A stretch of DNA of 64,000 bases from Kitasatospora setae KM-6054. Lineage in GTDB: Bacteria; Actinomycetota; Actinomycetes; Streptomycetales; Streptomycetaceae. The translations under genes and the position numbers were made by a program. Every line of letters starts with the position of its first letter. Within the stretch, counting starts at the first letter, position 1. Where the stretch lies: the NCBI RefSeq assembly GCF_000269985.1, contig NC_016109.1:3720001-3784000 (forward strand), in the 5' to 3' direction. Below the pieces are notes generated by a model, which saw nothing but the letters and a program-made list of their open reading frames with translations, searched no databases and was not told the DNA's origin. This document shows, in pieces, positions 50,925 through 60,645 of this stretch.

Positions 50925-50965
50925 GTCGTGCGTAACCGACTCCCGACACCGCTCGTTGGCCAGCG
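50925..50965 (+). promoter_or_regulatory. Candidate sigma-BldN-type promoter of rsbN
   Basis: CGTAAC (50931-50936), 17 bases, then CGTTGG (50954-50959) lies ~130 bases before the rsbN start. The boxes fit ECF promoters described for sigma-BldN; RsbN is itself reported to be in the BldN regulon. The 315-base bldN-rsbN gap otherwise holds nothing recognisable. Confidence 0.5.
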
Positions 50966-51092
50966 TGCAATCCGCCACCGGGCCCGCAGTCAAGTGCGAA
51001 CTCGAACTGTCACCCGATGGTGTGGTTTCGGCCTGTCGGGACAACCAACCGGCGGGCCACGGTGTCGAAAACGACGAAGGGAGGTGTGGCCC

Positions 51093-52337
51093 GTGACGGC
51101 AAACGTGCTGGAGCACCGGCGGGCGAAGTCCTTCGCCGAGGCGCTGGAGGCCCACCAGAGTGACCACCGGAACAGCGGCTCGCACCGGGCCGGCTCCGCC
51201 GCCATGACCGAGCTCCTCGCCATGGCCGACGCACTCGGCGCGGTCCCCGCCCCCGGGCTCGCGGCCGAGACGCGGACGGTCCAACGCGCCCAGCTGATGG
51301 CCGCGTTCGAGCAGGAGTGGTCCGGCGGCGCACCCACCGCGGTCCTCCCCGCCCAGCGCGGCCGGCGCGCCCAACGCTCCCGCTGGGGCCGCCGGTTGGC
51401 GATCGGCGGCCTGGTCGCCGGCGTCGCGGTCGGCTCGCTGGCCGGAGCCGCCGCCGCGTCCACCAACGCCCTCCCGGGGGACGCCCTGTACGGCATGAAG
51501 CGCGGGCTGGAGGGCTTGCGCCTCGACTTCGCCGACAGCGACACCGAGCGCGGCGCCCTGCTGCTCCAGCAGGCGTCCACCCGGCTCGACGAGGCGCAGA
51601 GCCTGCTCGGCCGGGCCGACAGCCCCACCTCGCTCAGCCCGGCCACGGTCGACCAGGTCCGCCGCGCGCTCGACGACATGCACGCCGAGGCGCTGCGCGG
51701 CCGCGACCTGCTGCGCGCGGTCTACCGCAACGACGGCTCGCTCGCCCCGATGCGCCAGCTCGCCGGCTTCGCCGGGGAGGACCAGCGCTGGTCGGCCCTG
51801 CAGTCCAAGCTGCCCTCCGGGCTGAGCCCGCAGGCCAGCAAGGTCGACCGGCTGTTCGACGACATAAGCGAGGACGTCGCGCCGCTGCGCCTGGGGCAGG
51901 CCCCGGGCCAGAGCAGCGGCGGCGGCGACAGCGGCGGCGCCTCCTCCGGGGGCGGCGCGAGCAGCGGCACCGGCGCGGGCACCACCGCCGGCAGCTCGGC
52001 GGGCACCGGGACGGGCCAGCAGCCGCTGCTGCCCGGCCTGCCGGTCACCGGCGGCGCGGTCGGCGGGCACGCCCCGGCCACCGCACCGTCCTCCCGGGCC
52101 ACCCCGAGCACGCCGGGCGGCGGCGCCGCGGGCGGTCTCGGCGACCTGCTGGGCGGCCTGACCGGCAGCGGGGCCTCCCCCGCCGCGTCCGGCTCCCCGG
52201 CGGCCGGCGGGGGCGCCCCGGCGAACGCCTCGCCGGCCCCCTCCGGCTCCCCGGCGGCCCCGCCGGCGGACTCCGGGCAGGGCATCACCATCCCGCCGCT
52301 GATCCCGGGCCTGCTGCCCGGGCTGACGCTGAAGTAG
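51093..52337 (+). CDS. rsbN: Anti-sigma factor RsbN (membrane-bound, DUF5667)
   Basis: A 414-residue single-pass membrane protein. The N-terminal ~105 residues are cytoplasmic (VLEHRRAKSFAEALEAH, the sigma-binding part). One membrane helix follows (RLAIGGLVAGVAVGSLAGAA, ~107-126), then a DUF5667 domain outside (TNALPGDALYGMKRGLEGLR) to about residue 265, and a long Gly/Ser/Ala/Pro-rich low-complexity tail. It holds sigma-BldN at the membrane until released. GTG 51093 has GGGAGG eight bases upstream. The disordered tail of ~140 residues may span the cell wall. Confidence 0.9.
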   Translation: MTANVLEHRRAKSFAEALEAHQSDHRNSGSHRAGSAAMTELLAMADALGAVPAPGLAAETRTVQRAQLMAAFEQEWSGGAPTAVLPAQRGRRAQRSRWGRRLAIGGLVAGVAVGSLAGAAAASTNALPGDALYGMKRGLEGLRLDFADSDTERGALLLQQASTRLDEAQSLLGRADSPTSLSPATVDQVRRALDDMHAEALRGRDLLRAVYRNDGSLAPMRQLAGFAGEDQRWSALQSKLPSGLSPQASKVDRLFDDISEDVAPLRLGQAPGQSSGGGDSGGASSGGGASSGTGAGTTAGSSAGTGTGQQPLLPGLPVTGGAVGGHAPATAPSSRATPSTPGGGAAGGLGDLLGGLTGSGASPAASGSPAAGGGAPANASPAPSGSPAAPPADSGQGITIPPLIPGLLPGLTLK

Positions 52338-52344
52338 CGCGCCC

Positions 52345-52377
52345 CGGGTGGCGCCCACCGCCCGGGGGCGCCACCCG
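52345..52377. terminator. Terminator between rsbN and the acyltransferase gene
   Basis: CGGGTGGCGCC (52345-52355) pairs perfectly with GGCGCCACCCG (52367-52377), loop 11 bases, between convergent genes. Confidence 0.7.
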
Positions 52378-52390
52378 TCAGCCGAAGACG

Positions 52391-53397
<1,007 letters not shown>

Positions 53398-53401
<4 letters not shown>

Positions 53402-54471
53402 CGCGGCCTCGATTCCTGGTTCCGGGTGGGGTGGTTCCGGGCGGTGGGGCGGTCGCCGAGCGCGTCCGCGAGCCGGTCGGTGACGGCGGTCAGCCGCTCC
53501 GGCGGCAGCGGCCCGGGCGGGCAGTGCGCGACGAAGTCGGCGAAGGTCTCGGAGGTGGTCCGGCGCGGGGCGTAGCCGAACCGGTCACGCAGCTGGGCGG
53601 TGTCCACCACCCGCCCGTGGGTGAGCAGTTGGAGCTGCTCCTGTGAGAACGCGCGGTCCGCGGGGGCGGACAGCTGCCGGGCCAGCTGGGCGACCAGGCC
53701 GAGCGCGGGCCGCAGCAGCGGGACGGTGGGGCGGCCGAGCCGGCGGGCGCACTGGGAGAGCAGCAGGACGCCGTCCCCGGCGACGTTGTAGGTGCCGGTG
53801 GGGGCGGCGGCCAGCGCGGCCAGCCGCAGCACCTCCTGGGCGTCGTCCTCGTGGACGAACTGCAGCCGGGGGTCGTGGCCGAACGCGGTGGGCAGCAGCG
53901 GCAGCCGGAAGTACGCGGCGAGCGGGGTGTCGCCGTCCGGGCCGAGGATGTTGGCGAAGCGCAGCACGGTGACGGCGACGTCGGGGCGGCGGCGGGCGAA
54001 GCCGCGGACGTAGCCCTCGACCTCGGCGGCGTCCCGGGCGAAGCCGCCGGGGGGCAGCGCCTTGGGCTGGGTGCGCTCGCCGAACACGGCGGGGTCGCGG
54101 GGCGCGGAGCCGTAGACGGCGGTGGTCGACTTCACCACCAGCCGGCGCACGCCGGGGGCCTGCTGGCAGGCGCCGAGCAGCTGCATGCTGCCGATGACGT
54201 TGCTCTCCTTCACCGCGGCCCGCCCGCCGTGGCCGAGCGCGGTGACGTTGAGGTGCACGACGGTGTCGACGCCGTGCTCGGCGATCACCCGGGCGATCGC
54301 CGGGCGGCGCGGGTCGACCTGGGCGTACCGGACGCCGAACGGCAGTCCGGGCGGCGGCGGGGCGGCGTCCACCCCGACCACCCGGTCGACCTCGGGGTGC
54401 TCGGAGATCCGCTCGGCGAAGCGCGCGCCCAGCGGGCGCGCCACGCCGGTGACGAGCACGACCTTGCCCAC
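53398..54471 (-). CDS. NAD-dependent epimerase/dehydratase (extended SDR)
   Basis: A 357-residue SDR protein: dinucleotide loop VVLVTGVARPLGARFA, DTVVHLNVTA, VKSTTAVYGSAPRDP (catalytic Ser/Thr-Tyr, though the usual YxxxK Lys is not obvious), VTVLRFANILGP and QFVHEDDAQEVLRLA. GTG 54471 (MGKVVLVTG) has GGGAGG 10 bases upstream. It precedes and overlaps the acyltransferase gene, so the pair may modify a lipid or sugar-lipid together; the substrate is unknown. Confidence 0.82.
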
Positions 54472-54543
54472 GATGCCCCGACCTCCCTGGATGCCCACCC
54501 TGGGGTGCACCGTACCGCGCGGAGGGGACGGGGGCTCAAACGC

Positions 54544-54583
54544 CACTGCCCGCCCAGGGGATTTCTCCCCTGGGCGGGCAGTG
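54544..54583 (-). terminator. Terminator downstream of the 32-residue basic protein gene
   Basis: A perfect 18-bp stem (54544-54561 with 54566-54583), loop TTTC, lies between the leftward small basic-protein gene and the leftward epimerase. Confidence 0.8.
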
Positions 54584-54670
54584 CCAGACCGACGGCGCCA
54601 GTTCTACCTGCGTCGCTGAACGCGTGTGCGGGGTCGTCCCCCGCTGGAGCGAGGAAGGCGCCGACCGGTG

Positions 54671-54769
54671 TTACTTCTTGTTGCGACGCTGAACGCGAGT
54701 CCTCTTCAGAAGCTTGCGGTGCTTCTTCTTGGCCATACGCTTGCGACGCTTCTTGATGACAGAGCCCAC
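54671..54769 (-). CDS. AURKAIP1/COX24-type small basic ribosomal protein
   Basis: A 32-residue protein, half Lys/Arg: [20 protein letters not shown] followed by [11 protein letters not shown]. This is the conserved actinobacterial micro-protein annotated as the AURKAIP1/COX24 domain protein, thought to bind the small ribosomal subunit. GTG 54769 has GAGGAAATT upstream. Codons are less GC-biased than in its neighbours (AAG, CGT, CTT), typical of highly expressed small ribosomal genes. Confidence 0.88.
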   Translation of the reverse strand: MGSVIKKRRKRMAKKKHRKLLKRTRVQRRNKK

Positions 54770-54891
54770 GGAATTTCCTCGCTCACTCGGACCCGCGCCC
54801 GTGAGAGACGGGAGTCCATACGACTGACGGAGGGCCTAGCCTACCGTCCACGTCGCGTTTGCCGTAATCGGTGCCCCCTCGGGGCTCCGGC

Positions 54892-55101
54892 CTACGCGCT
54901 TTCCAGGCGCACGTAGGACTCCTGGAGGTACTCGTGCACCTTCTGCTCGGGCACCCGGAAGGAGCGCCCGACCCGGATGGCCGGAAGCTCACCGCTGTGC
55001 ACGAGACGGTAGACCGTCATCTTCGACACCCGCATCACCGAGGCGACCTCGGCCACGGTCAGGAAGACGACATCCTGCAGGGGACGCTCGCCGGAACTCA
55101 T
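54892..55101 (-). CDS. Excisionase-family helix-turn-helix DNA-binding protein
   Basis: A 69-residue MerR/excisionase-type HTH protein: VVFLTVAEVASVMRVSKMTV followed by YRLVHSGELPAIRVGRSFRV, PEQKVHEYL. There is no effector domain. It is a well-conserved Streptomyces gene a few genes from bldN and resembles small developmental regulators of the BldC kind, though its sequence differs from BldC. No phage or integrase genes are nearby, so it is unlikely to be a true excisionase. Confidence 0.83.
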   Translation of the reverse strand: MSSGERPLQDVVFLTVAEVASVMRVSKMTVYRLVHSGELPAIRVGRSFRVPEQKVHEYLQESYVRLESA

Positions 55102-55219
55102 GACCCATCACCCGACCCTTACCCGTGTGCAAGGCACCGGCTTCCCCTCCGGTGACTCCACCGGCACACGTGTATCCCCAGAGTAGTTATGCGTGGTACG
55201 GGTGGGAAGAGGGGGGCCC

Positions 55220-56059
55220 TCACCTGTTGTACGGTGCGAGATCCGCCCGTTGCAGTACGTAGTCGCTCAGCGGGACGTAGCAGCTCGGCGCGGAGCCGTC
55301 CTCCAGCGGGACGACCACCTCGACCAGGCCGTCCGCCTCGGCCGCGAACGGGGCGACGTCGTTGCAGTCCGCGATGCCGCCGGCCGGGATGCCGAGGCGG
55401 CCCGCGCCGCACAGCCAGCCGTGGTCGCCCAGCACCAGGTCGGGCGGGCGGTGGCCGGCGTCGGCGAGGGCGGTCAGGGCGAGCCGGACCGGCAGCGGGG
55501 AGTGGGTGTGCGCGAGGTCGCCGGGGCCGGGGCGGCCGGGGCCGTCCGGGCCGTCCAGGGCGCGCGTCACCAGCACGCCGTCGAGCACGTCGAGGTAACG
55601 GGGGCGCTCGCCCTCGGGGGTGGGCTCGCGGAAGCGCGTGCCCCGCGCGGGGGTGTGCACGGTGCAGCCGGCCGCTTCGAGCGCCTCGGCCAGCGCGCGG
55701 TGGAAGCCCGCCAGCTTGTTCGGGTGGCCGGTGCCGGCCAGCACGCTGCCGCGCCGGTCGGCGGTGCGGCGCAGCAGGGCGGCGAGCCGGTCCAGCGCGT
55801 CGAGGGTGCGGTCGGGGTCGATGGAGTCGGCGCCCTCGGTGTGGCGCGGGTCCGGGTTCACGCCGACCCGCTCGACCATCAGCGCCAGCACGGCGGCCTC
55901 GTCGCGGCGGGCGGCGGGGCCGAGGCCCATCAGGGACCTCGGGTCGCCCTGGGCGAACAGCCGGTAGTGCCGGAGGTTGTTCTGCCGGGGGGTGGGGACC
56001 TCGGGGCCGGCCAGCCGGTGCTTGACCAGGTAGGCGCGGAGCTCGTCGCGGGCGCTCAC
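55220..56059 (-). CDS. Conserved actinobacterial phosphatase-type protein
   Basis: A 279-residue soluble protein starting at GTG 56059 (MSARDELRAYLVKHRLAGPE), coupled to acuC by GTGA. Conserved-looking segments are PTPRQNNLRHYRLFAQGDPR, LAGTGHPNKLAGFHRALAEA, LDVLDGVLVTRAL, LPVRLALTAL and LVLGDHGWLCGAGRLGIPAG. Similar actinomycete proteins are often annotated as phosphatases; I see no classical phosphatase motif, so this is a placeholder. The co-transcription with a deacetylase gene is conserved in related genomes as far as I recall. Confidence 0.6.
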   Translation of the reverse strand: MSARDELRAYLVKHRLAGPEVPTPRQNNLRHYRLFAQGDPRSLMGLGPAARRDEAAVLALMVERVGVNPDPRHTEGADSIDPDRTLDALDRLAALLRRTADRRGSVLAGTGHPNKLAGFHRALAEALEAAGCTVHTPARGTRFREPTPEGERPRYLDVLDGVLVTRALDGPDGPGRPGPGDLAHTHSPLPVRLALTALADAGHRPPDLVLGDHGWLCGAGRLGIPAGGIADCNDVAPFAAEADGLVEVVVPLEDGSAPSCYVPLSDYVLQRADLAPYNR

Positions 56060-57243
56060 GGGATCAGCCCGTGGTGCGGCAGGACGGCCCGGCGGGTGGC
56101 CAGGATGGCCTGGTCGAGGCGGTCGGCGGGGTCGTAGCCGCCGTCCTGGAAGTCGGACCAGCGCGGGGTGGCGCCGTCGGTCATCCGCAGCGGTGCGGGG
56201 CGGCGGGTCAGCCGGTAGGTCTCGGCGCGCCAGGACTCCGGGGTCTCGGTGGCCGGGTCGACGGGGTGGCCGGCGGCGGTGGCGACCAGGTGCGTCCAGG
56301 CGCGGGGGACCACGTCGACCACCGCGTAGCCGCCGCCGCCGGTGGCGATCCAGCGGCCGCCGGCGTGCTCGTGGGCGAGCCGGTGGACGGCCTCGGCGAC
56401 GATCCGCTGGGCGTCGACGGTGACGGCGAGGTGGGCGAGCGGGTCCTCGACGTGGGTGTCGGCGCCGTGCTGGCTGACGATCACCTGCGGGCGGAACGCG
56501 GCCAGCAGCTCCGGCACCAGCGCGTGGAAGGCGCGCAGCCACCCGGCGTCGCCCGTCCCGGCGGGCAGCGCGAGGTTGGCGGCGGAGCCCCCGGCGTCCG
56601 GCCCGCCGGTCTCGGTGGCCCAACCGGTCTGCGGGAACAGCGTGCTGGGGCTCTCGTGCAGCGAGACGGTCAGCACCCGGGGGTCGTTCCAGAACGCCTG
56701 CTGGACGCCGTCGCCGTGGTGGACGTCCACGTCGACGTAGGCGACCCGCTCGGCGCCGAGCTCCAGCAGCCGGGCGATGGCCAGCGCCGGGTCGTTGTAG
56801 ACGCAGAAGCCGGACGCCTGCCCGGGCATCGCGTGGTGCAGCCCGCCCGCGAAGTTGACGGCGTGCGGGGTCTCGCCGCGCCAGACCGCCTCGGCGGCGG
56901 CCACCGACTGCCCGGCGATCAGCGCGGAGGCGGTGTGCAGCCCGGGGAACGCCCAGTTGTCGTCCGTCCCCAGCCCGTGCGCGAGGTCCGTCGCGGACGG
57001 GTCGGCGGCGGCCCGCTTCACCGCGTCGACGTACTCGGCGGTGTGCACCAGCCGCAGCGTCGACTCCCCGGCGGGCGGTGCCGAACGCATCGTCACGGAC
57101 GGCCGGTCGGTCAGCCCGAGCGCCTCGACCAGTCGCATCGTCAGCGCGAGCCGGGTCGGGTCCATCGGGTGGCCGGGTCCGAAGTCGTATCCGGTCTCGG
57201 CCTCGTCCCAGAACAGGTGCAGTCCGCAGGAGGTGTCCGCCAT
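56056..57243 (-). CDS. acuC: Acetoin utilization protein AcuC (class I histone deacetylase family)
   Basis: A 395-residue zinc deacetylase of the arginase/deacetylase fold. Motifs: PGHPMDPTRLALTM, NFAGGLHHAMPGQASGFCVY (tandem active-site His), VAYVDVDVHHGDGVQQAF (zinc Asp and His), LFPQTGWATETG, VSQHGADTHVEDPLAHLAVT (zinc Asp), and the Tyr loop GGGGYAVV. It probably deacetylates acetyl-CoA synthetase or other lysine-acetylated proteins. ATG 57243 is the only start consistent with the family, though its ribosome site is weak. Confidence 0.88.
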   Translation of the reverse strand: MADTSCGLHLFWDEAETGYDFGPGHPMDPTRLALTMRLVEALGLTDRPSVTMRSAPPAGESTLRLVHTAEYVDAVKRAAADPSATDLAHGLGTDDNWAFPGLHTASALIAGQSVAAAEAVWRGETPHAVNFAGGLHHAMPGQASGFCVYNDPALAIARLLELGAERVAYVDVDVHHGDGVQQAFWNDPRVLTVSLHESPSTLFPQTGWATETGGPDAGGSAANLALPAGTGDAGWLRAFHALVPELLAAFRPQVIVSQHGADTHVEDPLAHLAVTVDAQRIVAEAVHRLAHEHAGGRWIATGGGGYAVVDVVPRAWTHLVATAAGHPVDPATETPESWRAETYRLTRRPAPLRMTDGATPRWSDFQDGGYDPADRLDQAILATRRAVLPHHGLIP

Positions 57244-57316
57244 GCCCCACACCGTATCGGTGGCGGCCCCGGCGCCGGTCGCGCCGCCCCCGGCACGAGT
57301 GCGCACCCAAACGGAC

Positions 57317-57334
57317 AGATCCGATCACGGATCT
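57317..57334. promoter_or_regulatory. Perfect dyad in the acuC/winged-helix divergent region
   Basis: AGATCCG-ATCA-CGGATCT, two 7-bp arms, lies 74 bases upstream of acuC in an AT-richer stretch. A candidate operator for an unknown regulator. Confidence 0.4.
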
Positions 57335-57496
57335 AATGGGGATGATCCATTAACTCGTCGGATTCTCACGGCCCGTACCGGGCTTGGTGCGGAGCGTAGT
57401 CACCGTGTTACGTTCTGCGTCATCCGAAGCGAAAAAGTTTCGCCCCGGCGGTGCGCCAACACCCCGGGGCATGACACAGGAGTTCTCACCCCTCCC

Positions 57497-58372
57497 ATGC
57501 GAGTTCATCGTAGCGCGTCGAAGCGCAACTTCACGGTTCTCTCCAACTCTCTGCTGCAGGACCGCGGGCTGAAGTGCGCCGAGCGCGGCCTCCTCACCTT
57601 CCTGCTCTCCCTCCCCGACAACGTGCGGATGACCGCCGCGGACATCGCCGGCCACACGCAGGACAGCCTCTACCTCATCCGGAAGTCCCTCCGGGGGCTG
57701 ACCGCCGCCGGGTACTACAAGGTCGCCAAGGTCCGGATCGAGAAGGGGCGGATCATCTCCGTCCAGCACGTCACGGACACTCCGCACCAGTTCGGACCGG
57801 GTGTCGAAGGTCCGGTATCCGGTCCGGCCCCCTCCCTAAAGACAAAGAAACCAGGGAAAGAAAAAACCTCCCTCCCGCCCCTCCCGTCTGAACCTGAACC
57901 ACTCGCGCGCGAGCACGCGCAGGCCCCGCCGGGCGCACCCGGGCCCGCACCCGCCCGGGTGCCCGGGCCCCGCCGGGCCCCGGTCGACGAGCGGACCAGG
58001 CAGGCCGGCGACCTGCTGCTCCGCGTCGTCCGCCCGCAGCCCATGCTCCGGATCGGCGAGCTGGAGGCCCTCCGGCTGGCCCCGCTGGTCCTCGAATGGC
58101 TCGACCGCGGCTGCACCGAGGCCATCCTCGCCGCCGCGCTCCTCACCGGCCTCCCGACCCTGGTGCACAACCCCGCCGGGCTCCTGCAGCACCGCCTGAC
58201 CGAGAAGCTCCCGCCGTCGCTCGCGACCGCCCCGCCCGCCCCCGCCCACCGCTGCGCCGACTGCCAGCGGCCCGCCGCCCGCCCCGGGATCTGCCCGGAC
58301 TGCCGGCAGGCCAAGGACAGCCCCGCCTACAGCGGGGCTACCCACGCCCGCCCCGTCCGCGCGGCCCGCTGA
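57497..58372 (+). CDS. Winged-helix DNA-binding protein (actinomycete helix-turn-helix protein)
   Basis: A 291-residue protein. The N-terminus RNFTVLSNSLLQDRGLKCAE and the following GLLTFLLSLPDNVRMTAADI, IRKSLRGLTAAGYYKVAKVR form a winged helix of a type common in Streptomyces (sometimes labelled replication-initiator-like). A Pro-rich linker (~100-165) leads to a helical domain and a C-terminal CADC...CPDC pair of knuckles, a likely zinc ribbon. ATG 57497 fixes the start because the conserved region begins at once. The next gene is an orphan antitoxin; possible mobile-element ancestry, but no other such genes are seen. Confidence 0.72.
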   Translation: MRVHRSASKRNFTVLSNSLLQDRGLKCAERGLLTFLLSLPDNVRMTAADIAGHTQDSLYLIRKSLRGLTAAGYYKVAKVRIEKGRIISVQHVTDTPHQFGPGVEGPVSGPAPSLKTKKPGKEKTSLPPLPSEPEPLAREHAQAPPGAPGPAPARVPGPRRAPVDERTRQAGDLLLRVVRPQPMLRIGELEALRLAPLVLEWLDRGCTEAILAAALLTGLPTLVHNPAGLLQHRLTEKLPPSLATAPPAPAHRCADCQRPAARPGICPDCRQAKDSPAYSGATHARPVRAAR

Positions 58373-58402
58373 ACCGCACCCCACCGAAAGCACGGCACCC
58401 GT

Positions 58403-58651
58403 ATGCCCGAATCCCTCTCGATCACCGAAGCCCGCGCCCGCCTCGGCCGGCTGACCCGCCGCGTCGCCGACACCCGCGACCGCGTCACCCTCACCGTCCA
58501 CGGCCTCCCCGCCGCCGTCCTGGTCAACCCCCGCCAACTCGCCGACCTGGAAGCCACCCTGGCCTGGTACCGCACCCGCCTGCCCTCCCAGCACCCCCCG
58601 ACGGCCCCGGACCACGACCCGACCGCCCCGGACCACGACCCGACCGCCTGA
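58403..58651 (+). CDS. Phd/YefM-type antitoxin, no toxin nearby
   Basis: An 82-residue prevent-host-death family protein: SLSITEARARLGRLTRRVAD and VTLTVHGLPAAVLVNPRQLA, the DNA-binding dimer core. The C-terminal toxin-binding part is replaced by a 10-residue perfect repeat TAPDHDP(TAPDHDP)TA encoded by a 21-base duplication. No RelE/Doc/PIN toxin frame follows: the next gene is a convergent transporter. It may act as a stand-alone repressor. Confidence 0.8.
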   Translation: MPESLSITEARARLGRLTRRVADTRDRVTLTVHGLPAAVLVNPRQLADLEATLAWYRTRLPSQHPPTAPDHDPTAPDHDPTA

Positions 58652-58658
58652 GGCCGGG

Positions 58659-59873
58659 TCAGGCCGGGCTGTCCGCCAGGGCGGGCCGTGCGGCCGGGGC
58701 CGGGGCGAAGTGGGGGGCGAGCGGGAGGATGGCCAGCACCAGGAGCATGGGGGCGCAGAAGGCCCAGCGGTAGTCGGAGAGTTCGGCGAGGGTGCCGACC
58801 AGCGGGGAGCCGATCAGGAAGCCGACGTAGTTGAACAGGTTGAGGCGGGCGACGGCGGCGTCGCTGGCGTGCGGGAGGAGCCGGCCGCCGGCCGCGAAGA
58901 CCTGGGGGATGATCGCGCAGATGCCGAAGCCGAGGACGGTGAAGCCGAGGATCCCGGCCCAGGCGCCGGGGGCGAGGACGGCGATCAGGAAGCCGGCGGC
59001 GGCGACGGCGGTGCCGGTGCGGACCACCGGGAGGACGGTGAAGCGCTGGACGGCGCGGTCGCCGACCGAGCGGCCGAGGAGCATCGCGACCATGTAGCCG
59101 AGGTAGGAGAACTTGGCGAGGTCCTCGGGGCTGTGCAGGCCGTCGGTGAGGTACTTGACGCTGTAGTTGGAGACCGAGGCGTCCGCGATGTAGGCGAAGG
59201 CCATCACGGCGCACAGCGGCAGCAGCGGCTTCCAGGGGATCCGGCGGGCGGCCAGCGCGGCGGCCTCGCGGACGGCGTCGCCGAGTTCGGCGGGCCCGGC
59301 GAACCAGCGCCCGGCGACGAGCGCGGCGGGGACCAGGACGGCCGCGGCGCCGCCGAAGAGCAGCGGCAGCCCGGTGTCCCAGTGGGCGCCGGCGGCGGCG
59401 AGCGCGGCGCCGACGATGCCGCCGAGGCTGAACGCGGCGTGGAAGCCGATCATGATGCTGCGGCCGTAGCGGTGCTGGAGGCCGACGCCCAGCATGTTCA
59501 TCGAGGCGTCCAGGGCGCCCACCAGGAGGCCGAACAGGCCGAGGGCGAGGGCGAGTTGCCAGAGCCGCGTGCCGAGGCCGGTGAGCGCCAGGGTGAGGCA
59601 CAGCGCGGGCTGGACGACCCGCAGGACGCCGCGCGCGGTGGTGCGCTTGACCAGCGTCTCGGAGGTGATCGAGCCGACGCCCGCCAGGATAGGGACGGCG
59701 GCCAGGAAGACCGGCAGCAGGCCGTCGCTCAGGCCGTAACGTTTCTGCATGTCGGTGATGCAGGTGACCAGCAGCGCGAAGGTGGTGCCCTGGAGGAAGA
59801 ACGAGACCGCCAGCGCGGCCCGGGCCCGCCGCAGCCGGGGGGCGGGTTCGGCCGGGGCCGTGCTGACCTGCAT
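58659..59873 (-). CDS. MFS transporter
   Basis: A 404-residue twelve-helix carrier of the FucP/sugar-type MFS group common in actinomycetes: AALAVSFFLQGTTFALLVTC, SETLVKRTTARGVLRV (loop 2-3), LDASMNMLGVGLQHRYGRSI and GFHAAFSLGGIVGAALAAAG. ATG 59873 was preferred because GCGAGG lies 5 bases upstream; GTG codons lie 15-18 bases earlier. Substrate unknown. Convergent with the antitoxin gene. Confidence 0.85.
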   Translation of the reverse strand: MQVSTAPAEPAPRLRRARAALAVSFFLQGTTFALLVTCITDMQKRYGLSDGLLPVFLAAVPILAGVGSITSETLVKRTTARGVLRVVQPALCLTLALTGLGTRLWQLALALGLFGLLVGALDASMNMLGVGLQHRYGRSIMIGFHAAFSLGGIVGAALAAAGAHWDTGLPLLFGGAAAVLVPAALVAGRWFAGPAELGDAVREAAALAARRIPWKPLLPLCAVMAFAYIADASVSNYSVKYLTDGLHSPEDLAKFSYLGYMVAMLLGRSVGDRAVQRFTVLPVVRTGTAVAAAGFLIAVLAPGAWAGILGFTVLGFGICAIIPQVFAAGGRLLPHASDAAVARLNLFNYVGFLIGSPLVGTLAELSDYRWAFCAPMLLVLAILPLAPHFAPAPAARPALADSPA

Positions 59874-59968
59874 CGGGACCTCGCTCACCACCGACGCTAC
59901 CGGCCGGTACGCAACTGTTGGGCAGAGCGTAGGCGGTCGGCGGCGCCGGCGGGAGGGGTGCGACGGGA

Positions 59969-60634
59969 TCAGTTCGGCAGCAGCGCGATCGCGTCCGGCA
60001 GCGCCCCGAGCAGGCCGGTCGCGCCCGCCGAGGTGAGCTTGGCCGGGTCGGTGAGCGCCGCGTACCCGTACACGTCCATGCCGGCCGCGCGGGCGGCCAG
60101 CACGCCGTTGCGGCTGTCCTCCAGGACCAGGCAGCGGGCCGGGTCGACGCCCATGGTGCGGGCGGCGTGCAGGAACAGGTCGGGGGCGGGCTTGCCGACG
60201 CCGACGTCCTGGGCGGAGAACAGCAGGTCGTCGGTGAAGTAGCCGGACAGGCCGGTGAGCCGGTGCGCGGTGCGGATCCAGGAGTGGTGCGCCGAGGAGG
60301 CCACGCAGTAGCGGAGGCCCTGCTCCCGGAGGTGGCCGAGCAGTTCCGCCGCCCCGGCGACCGGCCGCAGTTCGGCCTCGAAGGCGGCGAACACCCGGTC
60401 GTGGAACAGGTCGTCGAAGCCGTCCGGGAGCTTCGCCCCGTACCGCTCGGCGATCACGTCGTGCACGGTGTGCGCGGCGGTGCCCATGAAGTCCCGGTAG
60501 GAGTCCTCGGTGCTGGTGGGGTAGCCGAGCTCGGTCAGGTACTCGGCGAGCACCCGGTTGGAGATCGGCTCGCTGTCCACCAGCACGCCGTCGTTGTCCA
60601 GGATCAGCAGGTCGTAGCTCACGGGGTCGCTCAT
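59969..60634 (-). CDS. HAD-superfamily hydrolase (beta-phosphoglucomutase/phosphatase type)
   Basis: A 221-residue HAD IA protein: motif I LLILDNDGVLVDSEPIS (nucleophile Asp within DNDG), motif II YCVASSAHHSWI, motif III VGVGKPAPDLFLHAARTMG, motif IV CLVLEDSRNGVLAARAAGM. The cap domain lies between motifs I and II. Members act on sugar phosphates or nucleotides. It lies 11 bases downstream of proC on the same strand and may share its transcript. Confidence 0.87.
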   Translation of the reverse strand: MSDPVSYDLLILDNDGVLVDSEPISNRVLAEYLTELGYPTSTEDSYRDFMGTAAHTVHDVIAERYGAKLPDGFDDLFHDRVFAAFEAELRPVAGAAELLGHLREQGLRYCVASSAHHSWIRTAHRLTGLSGYFTDDLLFSAQDVGVGKPAPDLFLHAARTMGVDPARCLVLEDSRNGVLAARAAGMDVYGYAALTDPAKLTSAGATGLLGALPDAIALLPN

Positions 60635-60645
60635 GCCGTCCGAGC

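Noticed and set aside
54892-55101. Naming this gene bldC
   Set aside because: Both are small excisionase-like HTH proteins, but the recognition helix and ends differ from BldC as I remember it, so the family name only is used.
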